A stretch of 64,000 nt of DNA from Oscillospiraceae bacterium (GCA_015068905.1 SVJQ01000002.1:62001-126000); one strand, 5' to 3'. Shown: positions 49,114 to 59,325, counted from the stretch's first letter. Made by a program: numbers and translations. Notes: generated by a model not told the origin, from the letters alone.

Positions 49114-50842
49114 ATACATCCTCCAGAACATTGCCTTTAGCATCTATATAGAAGCACCGTACGCCATACTTTTTGCCGCCGTCAGAATAGTAGTAGTCAA
49201 AGGCTGTCTGGGTTTTGCCGCTTTGGTTTGTGGCTGCCATCTTGATAAAATACTGTCCTTTGGGGAGCATATCAACCTCAGCAACGGGCAGGGTCATATT
49301 CTCCTGATTCAGGATAAGATTATTAAAATTCATATCCCGCGCCAGCTGCAAGTCATAAGTAACGGGCTCTCCATTAAAGTCATAAGAGTTCTGACAGGAG
49401 ATGACCAGCTTGTCACCTTTTTTCTGGGGTGTGTCTATGAAAAACGGCATTGGCTTTGTAAATGATTCTTTATAGAGGTTATAGTTTAAGTCAATTTCAG
49501 ATGACAGGCCGCTCACAACCCTGTCATACTGCGCCGAGGTCAGGGGCAGGTTCAGCACATCCGGCTGACGGTATACATAGGGCTTAACGATCGAGGCATA
49601 CCGTTTTGCCATAGTGTCAATTCTTTCCTTTGAAAGATAGCCTTTTAAGTCCTCGATGGCTGCGTCCAGCGCCTTTCGGTAGGTTTCGCTTTTCAACGCG
49701 CGCTGGAACAGAACGTTACCCCAATAGTTGCTGACGCCCACTTCCCAACCGGCATAAGAGACACGGTTCATAGCGGCGTATTCTGTTTTGTTTAAGCTAC
49801 CGTCATTATCCCAGGAAATAAAGTACCATTTATCAAGATGCAGCGGGCTGTATATAAATACGTTTCGGCTCTGGGTATCGGCGTTACCCATCAGAATGTG
49901 AAACGCCATCCAATAGCTCATGTTCTCTATATCAAAATGCTCTGCCAGAACATCATCAATGGGTTTTGAAAAATCATTCACATCCTCTAACATGTTGATC
50001 AGTTTCTGATGGTCATCACTGCCCTTGGTTTCAATACGCTCTTCAAATGCAGCTTCATTAAAATCAGGGTCATCTTTGAGTTTAATAACATCATCATACC
50101 GATAAAACTCGAACTCATTGATTTTGTAAAGATGTCCGTTTGCATCAAGACCATGAGCTTTTAAGGTCTTTTTGTTTAATTGCTCAACAAAGGTATAAAT
50201 GCCATAATCGGTAAAGGTGTTATTACCGCCGACTGTGGTATCCTTTACATACAGGCGGACAAACCGGGTTCTGAGGCCCATCATTTCATCAATGCCTGCC
50301 ATCAGGTCGTATGCCATCTTGTTTCTGAATCTGAGGCCTTCATTGACATGCTTGTTAAGGGGGATGGAGGTATTGCCCATCCACATACCCTTGTTATCCT
50401 TCAGGCTGATTTTATAGTTTTTAACAGACTGTCTTGAGGATGACTGCCCACGAATCTGCACCGTACAGTTAGGGGACACCTGACCGTAGCCCACTTCACC
50501 GGGCAAGGGACCTGACTCATCACCAATCTGCAAAAGCCCTTCAACCTTGTACCGGTCTACGCCCATCGCCTCGTAATCATATACAGAATATGTATTGATT
50601 TCGCTCCAGGTGTGATCTGTTTTTTCACCCTCATTGCCGGTTGAAACAGTCAGGTACATTGTGACAATATCTTCCGGCTCATACATTGTGTATAAATCCT
50701 TTTTATCACGAAGCTTGTATTCTGTTTCTGCAGGCAACGCCGTGCCTTGGGGACTTATCTCTTTTGATTGCATAGTACCGCAACCGGATAAAAGGATGCT
50801 GAGTATCATAATTAAAGAGATGATTTTAAAGTTATTTTTCAA
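49103..50842 (-). CDS. CotH-family protein kinase-like lipoprotein
   Basis: A 579-residue protein with a lipoprotein signal (ILSILLSGCGT, perfect lipobox), so it is outside the membrane. The CotH kinase domain (about 110-450) contains VQIRGQSSSRQSVKNYKISL, the LRTRFVRLYVK segment and WYFISWDNDGSL, the metal-binding DND region. Bacillus CotH phosphorylates spore-coat proteins; extracellular relatives act on unknown targets. A C-terminal beta domain (about 470-579) follows. The TTG at 50842 has GGAGG 9 nt upstream and overlaps pelG by 11 bp; an ATG nine codons earlier is possible. Confidence 0.87.
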   Translation of the reverse strand: MKNNFKIISLIMILSILLSGCGTMQSKEISPQGTALPAETEYKLRDKKDLYTMYEPEDIVTMYLTVSTGNEGEKTDHTWSEINTYSVYDYEAMGVDRYKVEGLLQIGDESGPLPGEVGYGQVSPNCTVQIRGQSSSRQSVKNYKISLKDNKGMWMGNTSIPLNKHVNEGLRFRNKMAYDLMAGIDEMMGLRTRFVRLYVKDTTVGGNNTFTDYGIYTFVEQLNKKTLKAHGLDANGHLYKINEFEFYRYDDVIKLKDDPDFNEAAFEERIETKGSDDHQKLINMLEDVNDFSKPIDDVLAEHFDIENMSYWMAFHILMGNADTQSRNVFIYSPLHLDKWYFISWDNDGSLNKTEYAAMNRVSYAGWEVGVSNYWGNVLFQRALKSETYRKALDAAIEDLKGYLSKERIDTMAKRYASIVKPYVYRQPDVLNLPLTSAQYDRVVSGLSSEIDLNYNLYKESFTKPMPFFIDTPQKKGDKLVISCQNSYDFNGEPVTYDLQLARDMNFNNLILNQENMTLPVAEVDMLPKGQYFIKMAATNQSGKTQTAFDYYYSDGGKKYGVRCFYIDAKGNVLEDVYED

Positions 50843-52298
50843 TGTTTTCCACCTCCAATGTATCTTCAAGAAACACCTTCATTTTTCTGAATGTGCCGGA
50901 TTTATCCTCACTGACAAGGGGCTGAACCGCCAGAATGTAATATGGCAGGCGCTTGGTAAAATAGTCAAGCCTGATAATCGCCACAGCCAAAAAGATGATT
51001 GAGGCTATCAAAAAGCCAAACCCGTAATACACTCGTGGGAAAAGCAAGGATATCAACGAAAGCACCGTTGACCCTGCCGCAAATATACCGGATGCGATAA
51101 ATGCACCTTTGTAATCGGTAAAATACAAAAGAATGAGCATGGTCATATTGGCAACGGCATAAATGCCATAGCCCACGCACAGGGTTCTGAAATACCCTCT
51201 TGCCATTTCGCTCAGGCCAAGAGGCAGAACATCCATTACAAAACCGCCTGCCGCAATAAAAAATGCAGTACACAAAAGTTGCTTTATGGCAGTGTAAAGC
51301 ATCTCGGTTTTTAAGGTATCAAGCATCTCTTTTTCAGCCTGCAGAATATCTTTTATGGTGCCTTTATCGTTATATAAGCTATAATGGTTTCTGTACTTGC
51401 CGTAAAAGTTAACCTCAACCGAAACAACAAAATTGACCGTTGTAATCAAGGTTGTCAAAAAGGCAAGCAGTGCCGGCACATCGTGTTCAGGTGCCCCGAA
51501 GAAAAGCCCGTGAACCCTGACCCCCACCTGACTGAACCACATAATAACAAGGTGGATAAACATACCTAAGTTGATAAAAAATCCTGCCAGAGCAAGGTAT
51601 AAATAATCTTCTAACCAATCAAGAAAAACAAAGGCACCCACATCTGACTTGGGGAAATATTTATGCAAAAGCGTCAGATTCCATATAACCATAACACCAT
51701 ACCCAACGGTGATGGATAACAGGAGCATTTCTATGACATAGGCTTTAAATAGAAACGTCAACACAAAGCCTAATATAAACGTTACCAAAATCGCTGCAAG
51801 ATAAGAAAGAAAAATACCCTTATAGTCCTTAATGGCTGTCAGGTAGCTCATGGCGTTCCATACAATAATCATTTCATTAAAAAATATGAACATCAAAAAG
51901 GCGCACATTAAATTAGCGCCTGAGAAAATCAAAAAGATACCCCACAGCAGGCTGCCGATGGTCATCATAAGGGCAGTGCTGCCCCAAAAGGACGGGAGAA
52001 CAGCGCTCTTTTTCTCTTCATACAGCATATCTGCTGTGAATCTGGTAATCACCATTGAGAAAAGGGAGGTCACTAAAATAGAAGCAAGTAGCGTATAGGT
52101 TATCATACAAATCAAAAGCTCACGGGTCTGCATACCGACGCCGGCACGGCCACACAAAAACATAATGCCAAGCAGCAAAATAACGCCCAAAAGCATGGGC
52201 CCTGAGCAAATAACCGTCGCATAGCTGTATGCCTTAACTGAGTTTAAGATGCCTTTTTTATCAAAGAGCTTTTTCAGTTCAAAGCCTATACCTGCCAA
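50832..52298 (-). CDS. pelG: Pel exopolysaccharide transporter PelG
   Basis: A 488-residue polytopic membrane protein with about twelve helices, related to MOP flippases. It begins AGIGFELKKLFDKKG and has the conserved YSYATVICSGPMLLGV segment diagnostic of PelG, which forms the membrane complex with PelD, PelE and PelF that synthesises and exports Pel. The start codon is TTG with GGAGG 10 nt upstream, and it overlaps pelF by 13 bp. Confidence 0.93.
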   Translation of the reverse strand: MAGIGFELKKLFDKKGILNSVKAYSYATVICSGPMLLGVILLLGIMFLCGRAGVGMQTRELLICMITYTLLASILVTSLFSMVITRFTADMLYEEKKSAVLPSFWGSTALMMTIGSLLWGIFLIFSGANLMCAFLMFIFFNEMIIVWNAMSYLTAIKDYKGIFLSYLAAILVTFILGFVLTFLFKAYVIEMLLLSITVGYGVMVIWNLTLLHKYFPKSDVGAFVFLDWLEDYLYLALAGFFINLGMFIHLVIMWFSQVGVRVHGLFFGAPEHDVPALLAFLTTLITTVNFVVSVEVNFYGKYRNHYSLYNDKGTIKDILQAEKEMLDTLKTEMLYTAIKQLLCTAFFIAAGGFVMDVLPLGLSEMARGYFRTLCVGYGIYAVANMTMLILLYFTDYKGAFIASGIFAAGSTVLSLISLLFPRVYYGFGFLIASIIFLAVAIIRLDYFTKRLPYYILAVQPLVSEDKSGTFRKMKVFLEDTLEVENIEK

Positions 52299-53704
52299 CT
52301 CTCTTCTACCTCCTTATAAAGATTTCTGTATTTTGTAAGCATAATAATATACCGATAATATTCGTAGGTTCTTTTCTTTGCAATTTCACCCATGGTAAGC
52401 CTTAACTCTCTCGACTCGCACATGACTTCCATTCTGTCTGCAAGTTTTTCTCTCTGCATGGGTGGAACGCAATAGCCTGCTATGCCAAAGGTATCACCGG
52501 GGCTACCTTCTAACAGCTCACGACAGCAACCAACATCTGTCGTTACACAGGGTCTGCCTGCGGCAAAGGATTCAAGAACGGACAGGGGCTGACCCTCAGA
52601 AATGCTGGTGAGAATGGTAAAGTCAAGCTTTTCAAAATATTCAACAACATTGACTCGTCCGGGCATAATCACCTTATCATTAATGCCAAGCTGGGTAATA
52701 AGCTGTCTGCACTCTTCGGCATATTCTTCATCATCCACGCCACCCATAATATGAAGTCTGACATTGTCCATACGGGTCGAAAGCTCAAAGAAAGCATAAA
52801 TCATGGTCTTAATATCCTTAATGGGTGCAAACCGCACAACGGCGCCAATATCCACATACCCGTCATCTTCTTTGATGGGAATATCACAAAATCGTTCATA
52901 GCTGATGCCGTTTTCAATCACATAGCACTTATTTTCGTCACAGCCCATTTCAACCTGCGTCGCCTTAGCGCGGGTAAAGAGCGAGGTCACGCGAAAGGCG
53001 CGAGCATAAATCAGGTCAGAGAGCATATAGAAAAATTTAATCCATTGCCCTTTAAAGGCTCTTTCAACCCACTTAGCTCTGATAATTTCTTCTTCTCTTT
53101 CACGGGTATAGATGCCGTGTTCTGTCAACAGAACCGCTTTTTTGTTCACATAGCCACCCAGACAGGCAAGCAAACCGCCATATCCCGTTGAAATGGCGTG
53201 ATAGCAATCCGCCTTGGGCACCTTGCTGCCCATCAGGTATAAAACCGGAAGCAGACGGGAGCGCACGGAGTGAAACGCATCTGAAAAGGCAGTATAGGGG
53301 AACTCTGTCTGACAGATTTCCGTCAGAATGGTTAAAAAATGTTCACTTTTTAAATAGCTCATGGGGTTGATTTTTTTGGTGTGATACATATCAAAAAGCA
53401 ACTCCCAATCGGGCTTATCAGAAAACACAAGACGCTTCAATGCCTCATTTTCCGCCTCGGTAAAGCTGTGGTCAAACACTTTATTGGGTTTTACCCTTAG
53501 GGCATCATCCAAAAATACCTGATGCACCTCCACAACGTTTTTGGGAAGCGTGTAGACAAATTTATCCTTATCCTCAGCTTTGGCGCCAATAACCCAAAGG
53601 ACAAATTCGTGCTCAGGCATTTCCGTTATATACTGGTGTGCCCAGGTAGACACACCACCATTTACATAGGGATAACACCCTTCTAAAACCATACAAATTC
53701 TCAT
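52286..53704 (-). CDS. pelF: Pel polysaccharide glycosyltransferase PelF (GT4)
   Basis: A 472-residue cytosolic GT-B glycosyltransferase. The N terminus MRICMVLEGCYPYVNGGVS is the PelF hallmark; the C-terminal GT4 domain has SEGQPLSVLESFAAGRP with the E-x7-E catalytic pair. PelF polymerises the partially acetylated amino-sugar (GalNAc/GalN in Pseudomonas) chain from UDP-sugar. It is 18 bp downstream of the DUF2194 gene and overlaps pelG. Confidence 0.93.
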   Translation of the reverse strand: MRICMVLEGCYPYVNGGVSTWAHQYITEMPEHEFVLWVIGAKAEDKDKFVYTLPKNVVEVHQVFLDDALRVKPNKVFDHSFTEAENEALKRLVFSDKPDWELLFDMYHTKKINPMSYLKSEHFLTILTEICQTEFPYTAFSDAFHSVRSRLLPVLYLMGSKVPKADCYHAISTGYGGLLACLGGYVNKKAVLLTEHGIYTREREEEIIRAKWVERAFKGQWIKFFYMLSDLIYARAFRVTSLFTRAKATQVEMGCDENKCYVIENGISYERFCDIPIKEDDGYVDIGAVVRFAPIKDIKTMIYAFFELSTRMDNVRLHIMGGVDDEEYAEECRQLITQLGINDKVIMPGRVNVVEYFEKLDFTILTSISEGQPLSVLESFAAGRPCVTTDVGCCRELLEGSPGDTFGIAGYCVPPMQREKLADRMEVMCESRELRLTMGEIAKKRTYEYYRYIIMLTKYRNLYKEVEESWQV

Positions 53705-53722
53705 GAAAGTTCTCCGTGAAAA

Positions 53723-55582
53723 TTATTTTAAGTTAATTGTTACTGTTTCTTTATCGGCTTTTAATAAATATAAATTGCCCGCCAGCTGAGTCAGGCTGCC
53801 GCCTTTTACGCTTTCATAGCTATCCGCGTTAAAGCGAATGAAGAAATAGCCCTCGTCATAGAAGTTGCCGATATGAAGCACAAGCTTATCCCCGGCATCT
53901 TCCTTTTTGACATTGAGCGCCGCATACCGCTGAACTGCTGCTGAGGTTTCAGAACCCGTAAAGTTGCGGATAGATGGTGCAGAGGTGTATAAATAATCAA
54001 GATACTCCCCAAAATGCTTTGAAAGCGTTTCCCAACCTAGCTCTGCGCCACGTTCGGGGTCAAGGGCATCGTCAGGGTGAGTAAAGTGACAATTTACATA
54101 GTGCATATTCAGCTCTGATACTAACGCCAGCTCCATAAATGGCGTTAAAACACAGCTTGAGATAATTCGCGGCTGATACACCCTGCCATCCGGCAGAACG
54201 TCAAACTCCTGAGTGCAGTTAAATTTAAAATCACCGTCGGGGAAGTAGATACCCGATATGGTCTTGATGTGGGGATATGTATCAAATAAAAAGTCCTCAC
54301 CCACGCTTGACATAATGTTTGACGGGGGAACGTACAAAGACATATCAACACCCGGAAAAAGCTCATCACAAACATCAACCAAAGAGTCAAAGGCGCCTTT
54401 CATAGCTGCTTTGCTGTCCCAGGTTTTATAGTCATAAAAACCCTCATAATCGCACTCGCCCATACAAAGAGGCTGGTGGTTATAACCGTGATAACCAATC
54501 TCACCGCCCTGCCGAAGCAACATATTACCAAAGTTTAAAAACGTTCCTTCATCCGGCTTGGTTGGCGTTGTACCATCCACATTATCATCATAGCCGGTAA
54601 TGGCAAGACCGGTATATTTAATGCCGTACTGATCGGCATGGTTCATCATAGCCGGCCACCAGATGTTCACATAAAAATCACGGATGGACGCACCGTAATC
54701 TCTGGTTATGTATTCACTACTTCCTTGCGGAATCTGAGAGGGAAAGTCATCTAAGTAAAAGGTTGATGCATTGATAACGGGATACACACAGACATCCTCA
54801 AGCAGGCTGTAGGCTGCGGCATAAAAACCACGCACCACTTTTTCACAAAGCCCCAGATTATACACCACATATTTTCCTTTGCCGTGATTGGTTTCCCATA
54901 TCAGCGGGGTTTTGCTTTCGTTGTCTATCCAAGCGTGAACTTTGGTTTTCTGTCCGTCCAGCTGCACCGCCCACACAGAATCATAGCCGTCTTCTACGAC
55001 AAAGCTTCTGCCGCCACCAACCATAAAGTTCTCGTCAACATAAATGCTTTCAAGATGAGCATAGTCCCAGGAGGATTCCTCAATTCCCAATGCACTTTCA
55101 AGGACAGAGACATATATGTTTTTTTGCATGCTCAGGGCAAACAAGGCTCTTCCGCCATCATAGACCCAATCATTTAACGTGATAACATTTTGCCCCACGG
55201 GAAACAGGTTGCTGATCACAATAACCGCCGTATCATACCGGTTCAAATCAGGAAAGGGGCTGTTTGATAAATCAACAGCATCATATCCCACCTTCATATC
55301 TGAAAGGGTATTTTCAATTTCTTCCATTGCCGCGACGCTGTCTGCCTGAGCACTGTCCCACAGCACCACGGTGTTTTTAGAGAGGGGTGCTAAAGCCTCT
55401 GCCTTGGTAACAATGTTTTCTTCTGGCAGAAAGCCTAAAGACGGCTTATTGTAATTATAGCTTATGCCGCTTCGCTCTAAAAACAAAATCAAACTAATGA
55501 GCGCAAACACCAGCATAACCACAAGCATGCCGCTGAAACGAAATTTAAAAAATCGGGTTTTCAGTTCGGTTAAGACTTCCAA
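53723..55582 (-). CDS. DUF2194 protein, PelA deacetylase-like
   Basis: A 619-residue membrane-anchored extracytoplasmic protein (N-terminal helix about 18-36). The first half is a Rossmann-like GATase-type domain; the second half is a polysaccharide-deacetylase-like barrel with the metal pair region D278/D279 (TFYLDDFP) and H365/H369 (GYHGYNHQP), the His-x3-His of CE4-type enzymes. In Gram-positive pel loci this position is held by the PelA deacetylase. A hydrolase domain of full-length PelA is not seen. The TTG start at 55582 has GGAGG 10 nt upstream and overlaps the upstream gene by 13 bp. Confidence 0.8.
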   Translation of the reverse strand: MEVLTELKTRFFKFRFSGMLVVMLVFALISLILFLERSGISYNYNKPSLGFLPEENIVTKAEALAPLSKNTVVLWDSAQADSVAAMEEIENTLSDMKVGYDAVDLSNSPFPDLNRYDTAVIVISNLFPVGQNVITLNDWVYDGGRALFALSMQKNIYVSVLESALGIEESSWDYAHLESIYVDENFMVGGGRSFVVEDGYDSVWAVQLDGQKTKVHAWIDNESKTPLIWETNHGKGKYVVYNLGLCEKVVRGFYAAAYSLLEDVCVYPVINASTFYLDDFPSQIPQGSSEYITRDYGASIRDFYVNIWWPAMMNHADQYGIKYTGLAITGYDDNVDGTTPTKPDEGTFLNFGNMLLRQGGEIGYHGYNHQPLCMGECDYEGFYDYKTWDSKAAMKGAFDSLVDVCDELFPGVDMSLYVPPSNIMSSVGEDFLFDTYPHIKTISGIYFPDGDFKFNCTQEFDVLPDGRVYQPRIISSCVLTPFMELALVSELNMHYVNCHFTHPDDALDPERGAELGWETLSKHFGEYLDYLYTSAPSIRNFTGSETSAAVQRYAALNVKKEDAGDKLVLHIGNFYDEGYFFIRFNADSYESVKGGSLTQLAGNLYLLKADKETVTINLK

Positions 55583-56457
55583 AATGCTATCGCCTCCTTC
55601 ACCCGTCTGGAAACAAACATTTTTTTAGACTGTATGTCCTTGAGCAGTTCTTTGATTTTATCACCCTGCTTAAGCTGAGCATAATACTTAAGCTTAAGCA
55701 ATATAATGTCTTCACTGTCGTCATAGAGTGCATCTGCCTTTGACAGCACCTCGCCGGCTATGGTGTAATTACCCAAGGCGAATTCATTTTCAAAATAGCG
55801 GATGTAATCTTCCATATTGTCTCCGGCGGCAAGTTTTTTGGAAACAAGCTGAGAATACAGGTTTCTGTTCATAAGCTCAACCTGACCGGATAAAAGATTT
55901 TGCTCTAATATAATCCACAAAAAGTCGCAATAGCGAGTTAAAACATCTATATCATCAGGGTTTTTGGCATATTCTCTCCCCAGCTTTTGCAAAACATAGT
56001 CATTCTCTTTCGAAATTTCTACCATGGCTGTTACGGCATAGTGAACAACCTCAGGGTCTTCATTGTTCCCTGCCTTCTGCAAAAATTCAATATACTCCTT
56101 GGGGTTATCATTCAAAACATCCATAATAATCTCGCGCCGCTCTTTGGGAGAGTTGATGAGTAGCGCTTCTTCAATCGCCACCAGAGAATCGTCGTTTTTC
56201 TTTTCTTCAACCGTGATACCTTTATAAAGCACAGAGTCAAGCTTCATTTTCTGCACCCCAACCGCTATGGTGTCATCCTGCTTAAGCACCACTTCAAAAT
56301 GCAGAAACATAACCGCCAGAAAGCCCCAAAAGGGAAGGCACAACACCACAAAAAACATATATTTGTGTACGTGCAAAAACTTAAATTGTGCCCCTAAAAA
56401 TGTAAAAACAGACAAAAGGATATGTATGACAATTAAAATAATCGCAAAAATGTTCAT
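55570..56457 (-). CDS. PelE-like membrane protein with helical-repeat domain
   Basis: A 295-residue protein with two N-terminal membrane helices (about 3-22 and 30-52) and a C-terminal all-helical repeat region (about 95-295; TPR/HEAT-like, e.g. NNEDPEVVHYAVTAMVEIS and GNYTIAGEVLSKADALYDDSEDIILLKLKYYAQL read in parts). PelE has this architecture: two membrane helices plus TPRs that hold the Pel synthase complex together. The call rests on architecture and position between PelD-like and DUF2194 genes more than on residues. Confidence 0.75.
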   Translation of the reverse strand: MNIFAIILIVIHILLSVFTFLGAQFKFLHVHKYMFFVVLCLPFWGFLAVMFLHFEVVLKQDDTIAVGVQKMKLDSVLYKGITVEEKKNDDSLVAIEEALLINSPKERREIIMDVLNDNPKEYIEFLQKAGNNEDPEVVHYAVTAMVEISKENDYVLQKLGREYAKNPDDIDVLTRYCDFLWIILEQNLLSGQVELMNRNLYSQLVSKKLAAGDNMEDYIRYFENEFALGNYTIAGEVLSKADALYDDSEDIILLKLKYYAQLKQGDKIKELLKDIQSKKMFVSRRVKEAIAFWKS

Positions 56458-56473
56458 ACATACCCCTCCTTTT

Positions 56474-59254
56474 TTATTTAACGGTGACGGTTATATCCAG
56501 ATTTTCAAATCTGGGCAAAATATATTGTAAGTCATTTTTAGTCGCCTGAGATAAAAGTAAGCCCAGCTTGCCGTTTTCAAGCTCACCCAAAATATCATTG
56601 GCACGAATTTTGCCAACTAGCATCCGGTCAACCTCTTGATAAGAATGACCACATACGTCAATTTCCATAAATTCATAAGAGAAAACTTTGCGCTCAGCCA
56701 TATCTTTAAAGTTCTTGTAAATCCTTTCAAACTCGTCATGGCACACGATATGGGTACCCTGCAGATACCTGCTTTCATACAGTTGCTGATTATAGTCATA
56801 AGCGCGAAGCAATGATATTTCTGCCAGGTCGCAAAGAATCTTGAACAAATTGACGTAGTAAAGGGAGTTTTGCTCCGGCTTTACATGCCATACAAAGATT
56901 AACAGCTCAAGCTTATCCCTACGCCAGACGCCGGATGCATACATAGGCAGGTTGGGCAAAAAGTCTGTATTCTTCCAGATCTCATCTTTTTGTATCACAT
57001 CTAAAATCGGGCGATACGTTTCAAGAGAAATGGAACGTGACACTTCGTTTATAATGTCTCTTGACGATACCTCCAGTCTGCCAAAGACACTTTTATCATT
57101 GACAGAATACACGCTGAGGGTCTTGTTTTCAAGAGTGTCCTCAAAGGTATCCATAATTTTCAGATACAGCTTATGGGGCTCAACGGTGTCTAAGTTTTTA
57201 GTCACGTCAAAAATTTTACCAAAGCTGTCTTTTGAACCGATAATCTGCTTTTTAAGGTCACGCTTTTCATTAAAGGTATCCTGATAAAGCTCACGGGTAA
57301 ACTCCAGCTTTTCCTCTAACAGTTCAACCTGCTCTTCGCCATACTTTATCTTATCATCCTTAGTCAGGCGCACATAGCCGGAAACAGCACCCACGAGGAA
57401 GTAATAAACAAAGGCAAACCAATTTGTCGGCTCATAAAATATGGTCAGCCAGCCTGTGCCGGTAGTAATTTTTGCAACAAACCACGCCAGCGACGCAAGT
57501 GCCGCCGCAAACAGACCCATATTCAGGCCATGAACAAGAGCAACAATGACAATAAACGCCATTCTGAAATCAACAACCGAAAACATAACCGACGAGCCGG
57601 TTATAATGTTCAAAATCTCAGTAATAATGAACATCAGCCCAATTTCCAAGGCTTTGACTGCAGGGGTATGCTCTTTCATCCATTTTCTGATACGACTCAT
57701 AAGGTCTGTCGCCTTAAGCTGTTTATCTGTCAGATACTTCTCATATTCCTCTTCAAGATCGTCTAAAACAGAAACTGTAGAAAACCAGCCATATTCGTTT
57801 CGAAGTGCGGTGTTTTTAATTTCCAGAAGGTCGCCGCTGTCTTCGCCGGTATAATTAACCTTAAGGTTTGGCAGCATGACCCGTGTGCCATTCATAATAT
57901 CTCCAAAAGTGATATTAAAATCGTCATTTACATTTAGGGTTCCAATACCCTCCTGCCAGTTTTCAAGGAAGCGGGATACAAGACGCGATACATCGTGCAT
58001 AGAAATAAAGAAGGCTCTTGAACCCTCAATCTCTTTTAAGGTGACCATCCCACTTTCTGCCTGTTCAAAAATATTATGCAGAAAGTCACCTTCAAGGCTT
58101 CCGCTGTAAAGGTGGGGGATTCTGACAATTTTTATGTCAATTTCGTAATGCTTGGTATAAAACTCACACAGGTTTTCTTTAGAAAGGGTAATGACACTTG
58201 TATCCTTTTTATTGGAATAGGCACCGTCTAAGGATGAAAAATAAATAACCTTAGCCTCTTTCTGATATTTTGCCGTCAGGCTTAAAATCTCTCTCAACAC
58301 TTCGGCATCAGGCTCAGCCTGAGAACGGTATGTAAGCTCTCTTGCAAAGAACATAACCACATCAAAATCGTATGTTTCAAAGATACTTTCATAGGGAATG
58401 CGCTTACCGTTATACACCTTAATTTTACCCTGAGATTTCAGGTGCGTCGGTCCTGCAATCAGCACATTATTATTTTCAAATGTATCTTCAATGAATTTTT
58501 CTGTGACATAACCGGTGTTACCGGCAAGCAAAATGCGCTTCGCCACAAGGGTGTTCGGGTCTACAACCACACGGTTATTACGGGAAAACTGCTCTCTGAT
58601 CTCTAACAGCTCATTGTTGTTGACAACGTTTAAAAGGCAGGCAACCAAAAAGTCGTCAAACACGCCACTCATGCCGTTTGCGATCATTTCAATGGCAACA
58701 TCCTGCGAGAAGGCGGCTTTATAGCTTCTGGCACTTGTCAGGGCATCAAAAGAGTCAGCAATGGCAACCACACGGGCAGAAATGGGAATGTTCTCCCCCT
58801 TTAACCCCTCAGGGTACCCTGTGCCGTCAATTCTCTCGTGGTGATATTTAGCAATATCTTTGGCGTGGCTGATGATTCTTTCATCAATATCGGAGGATAT
58901 CTCTTCAATCATGTCATAACCAAAAACAGTGTGCTTTTTGACAATATCATACTCTATGGGAGAAAGCTTTCCCGGAAAATTGAGTATGCTTTGAGGAACT
59001 CTGCTCTTTCCTATATCATGCAGGGAGGACGCAATTGACATAGACTGTATATCTTCTTCAGATAAGGCATATTTGTCTGTTACATGATTCAGCTCACGAA
59101 GCATCAGCTCCGTCAGCATTCTGACGTGATAGATATGAAAGCCCGTTTCGCCGTTTAGCATTTCGGGAATATTGTCGCTGGCAATATCAACAATCTCTAA
59201 TGCCTGATTTTCCCCTTCAGCATGTAAAACCAGAACAGGGTTTATGGATGCCAT
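56474..59254 (-). CDS. HD-GYP / SDR-like / PelD-like fusion protein
   Basis: A 926-residue multidomain protein. Residues 1-215 are an intact HD-GYP c-di-GMP phosphodiesterase domain (H43, HDIGK 79-83, H108, HHERIDGTGYP 138-148, D168). Residues 237-500 resemble an extended SDR/epimerase fold (GNTGYVT at 245-251), but the YxxxK tyrosine is replaced (I355...K359), so it is probably inactive. Four membrane helices (about 535-628), a coiled coil, a GAF-like domain (about 680-815) and a degenerate GGDEF domain follow, which is the PelD layout. In the last, GGDEF is ENGKL (893-897) while the c-di-GMP inhibitory-site motif RxxD is kept as RAND (884-887). The protein likely senses and possibly degrades c-di-GMP to control Pel synthesis. 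Confidence 0.85.
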   Translation of the reverse strand: MASINPVLVLHAEGENQALEIVDIASDNIPEMLNGETGFHIYHVRMLTELMLRELNHVTDKYALSEEDIQSMSIASSLHDIGKSRVPQSILNFPGKLSPIEYDIVKKHTVFGYDMIEEISSDIDERIISHAKDIAKYHHERIDGTGYPEGLKGENIPISARVVAIADSFDALTSARSYKAAFSQDVAIEMIANGMSGVFDDFLVACLLNVVNNNELLEIREQFSRNNRVVVDPNTLVAKRILLAGNTGYVTEKFIEDTFENNNVLIAGPTHLKSQGKIKVYNGKRIPYESIFETYDFDVVMFFARELTYRSQAEPDAEVLREILSLTAKYQKEAKVIYFSSLDGAYSNKKDTSVITLSKENLCEFYTKHYEIDIKIVRIPHLYSGSLEGDFLHNIFEQAESGMVTLKEIEGSRAFFISMHDVSRLVSRFLENWQEGIGTLNVNDDFNITFGDIMNGTRVMLPNLKVNYTGEDSGDLLEIKNTALRNEYGWFSTVSVLDDLEEEYEKYLTDKQLKATDLMSRIRKWMKEHTPAVKALEIGLMFIITEILNIITGSSVMFSVVDFRMAFIVIVALVHGLNMGLFAAALASLAWFVAKITTGTGWLTIFYEPTNWFAFVYYFLVGAVSGYVRLTKDDKIKYGEEQVELLEEKLEFTRELYQDTFNEKRDLKKQIIGSKDSFGKIFDVTKNLDTVEPHKLYLKIMDTFEDTLENKTLSVYSVNDKSVFGRLEVSSRDIINEVSRSISLETYRPILDVIQKDEIWKNTDFLPNLPMYASGVWRRDKLELLIFVWHVKPEQNSLYYVNLFKILCDLAEISLLRAYDYNQQLYESRYLQGTHIVCHDEFERIYKNFKDMAERKVFSYEFMEIDVCGHSYQEVDRMLVGKIRANDILGELENGKLGLLLSQATKNDLQYILPRFENLDITVTVK

Positions 59255-59325
59255 AGCTTATCCTCCTTCCGCAAGTCTTAAATTTATATGTATTGATTCT
59301 TTTCAATTTTTATTCATACAGAGTC

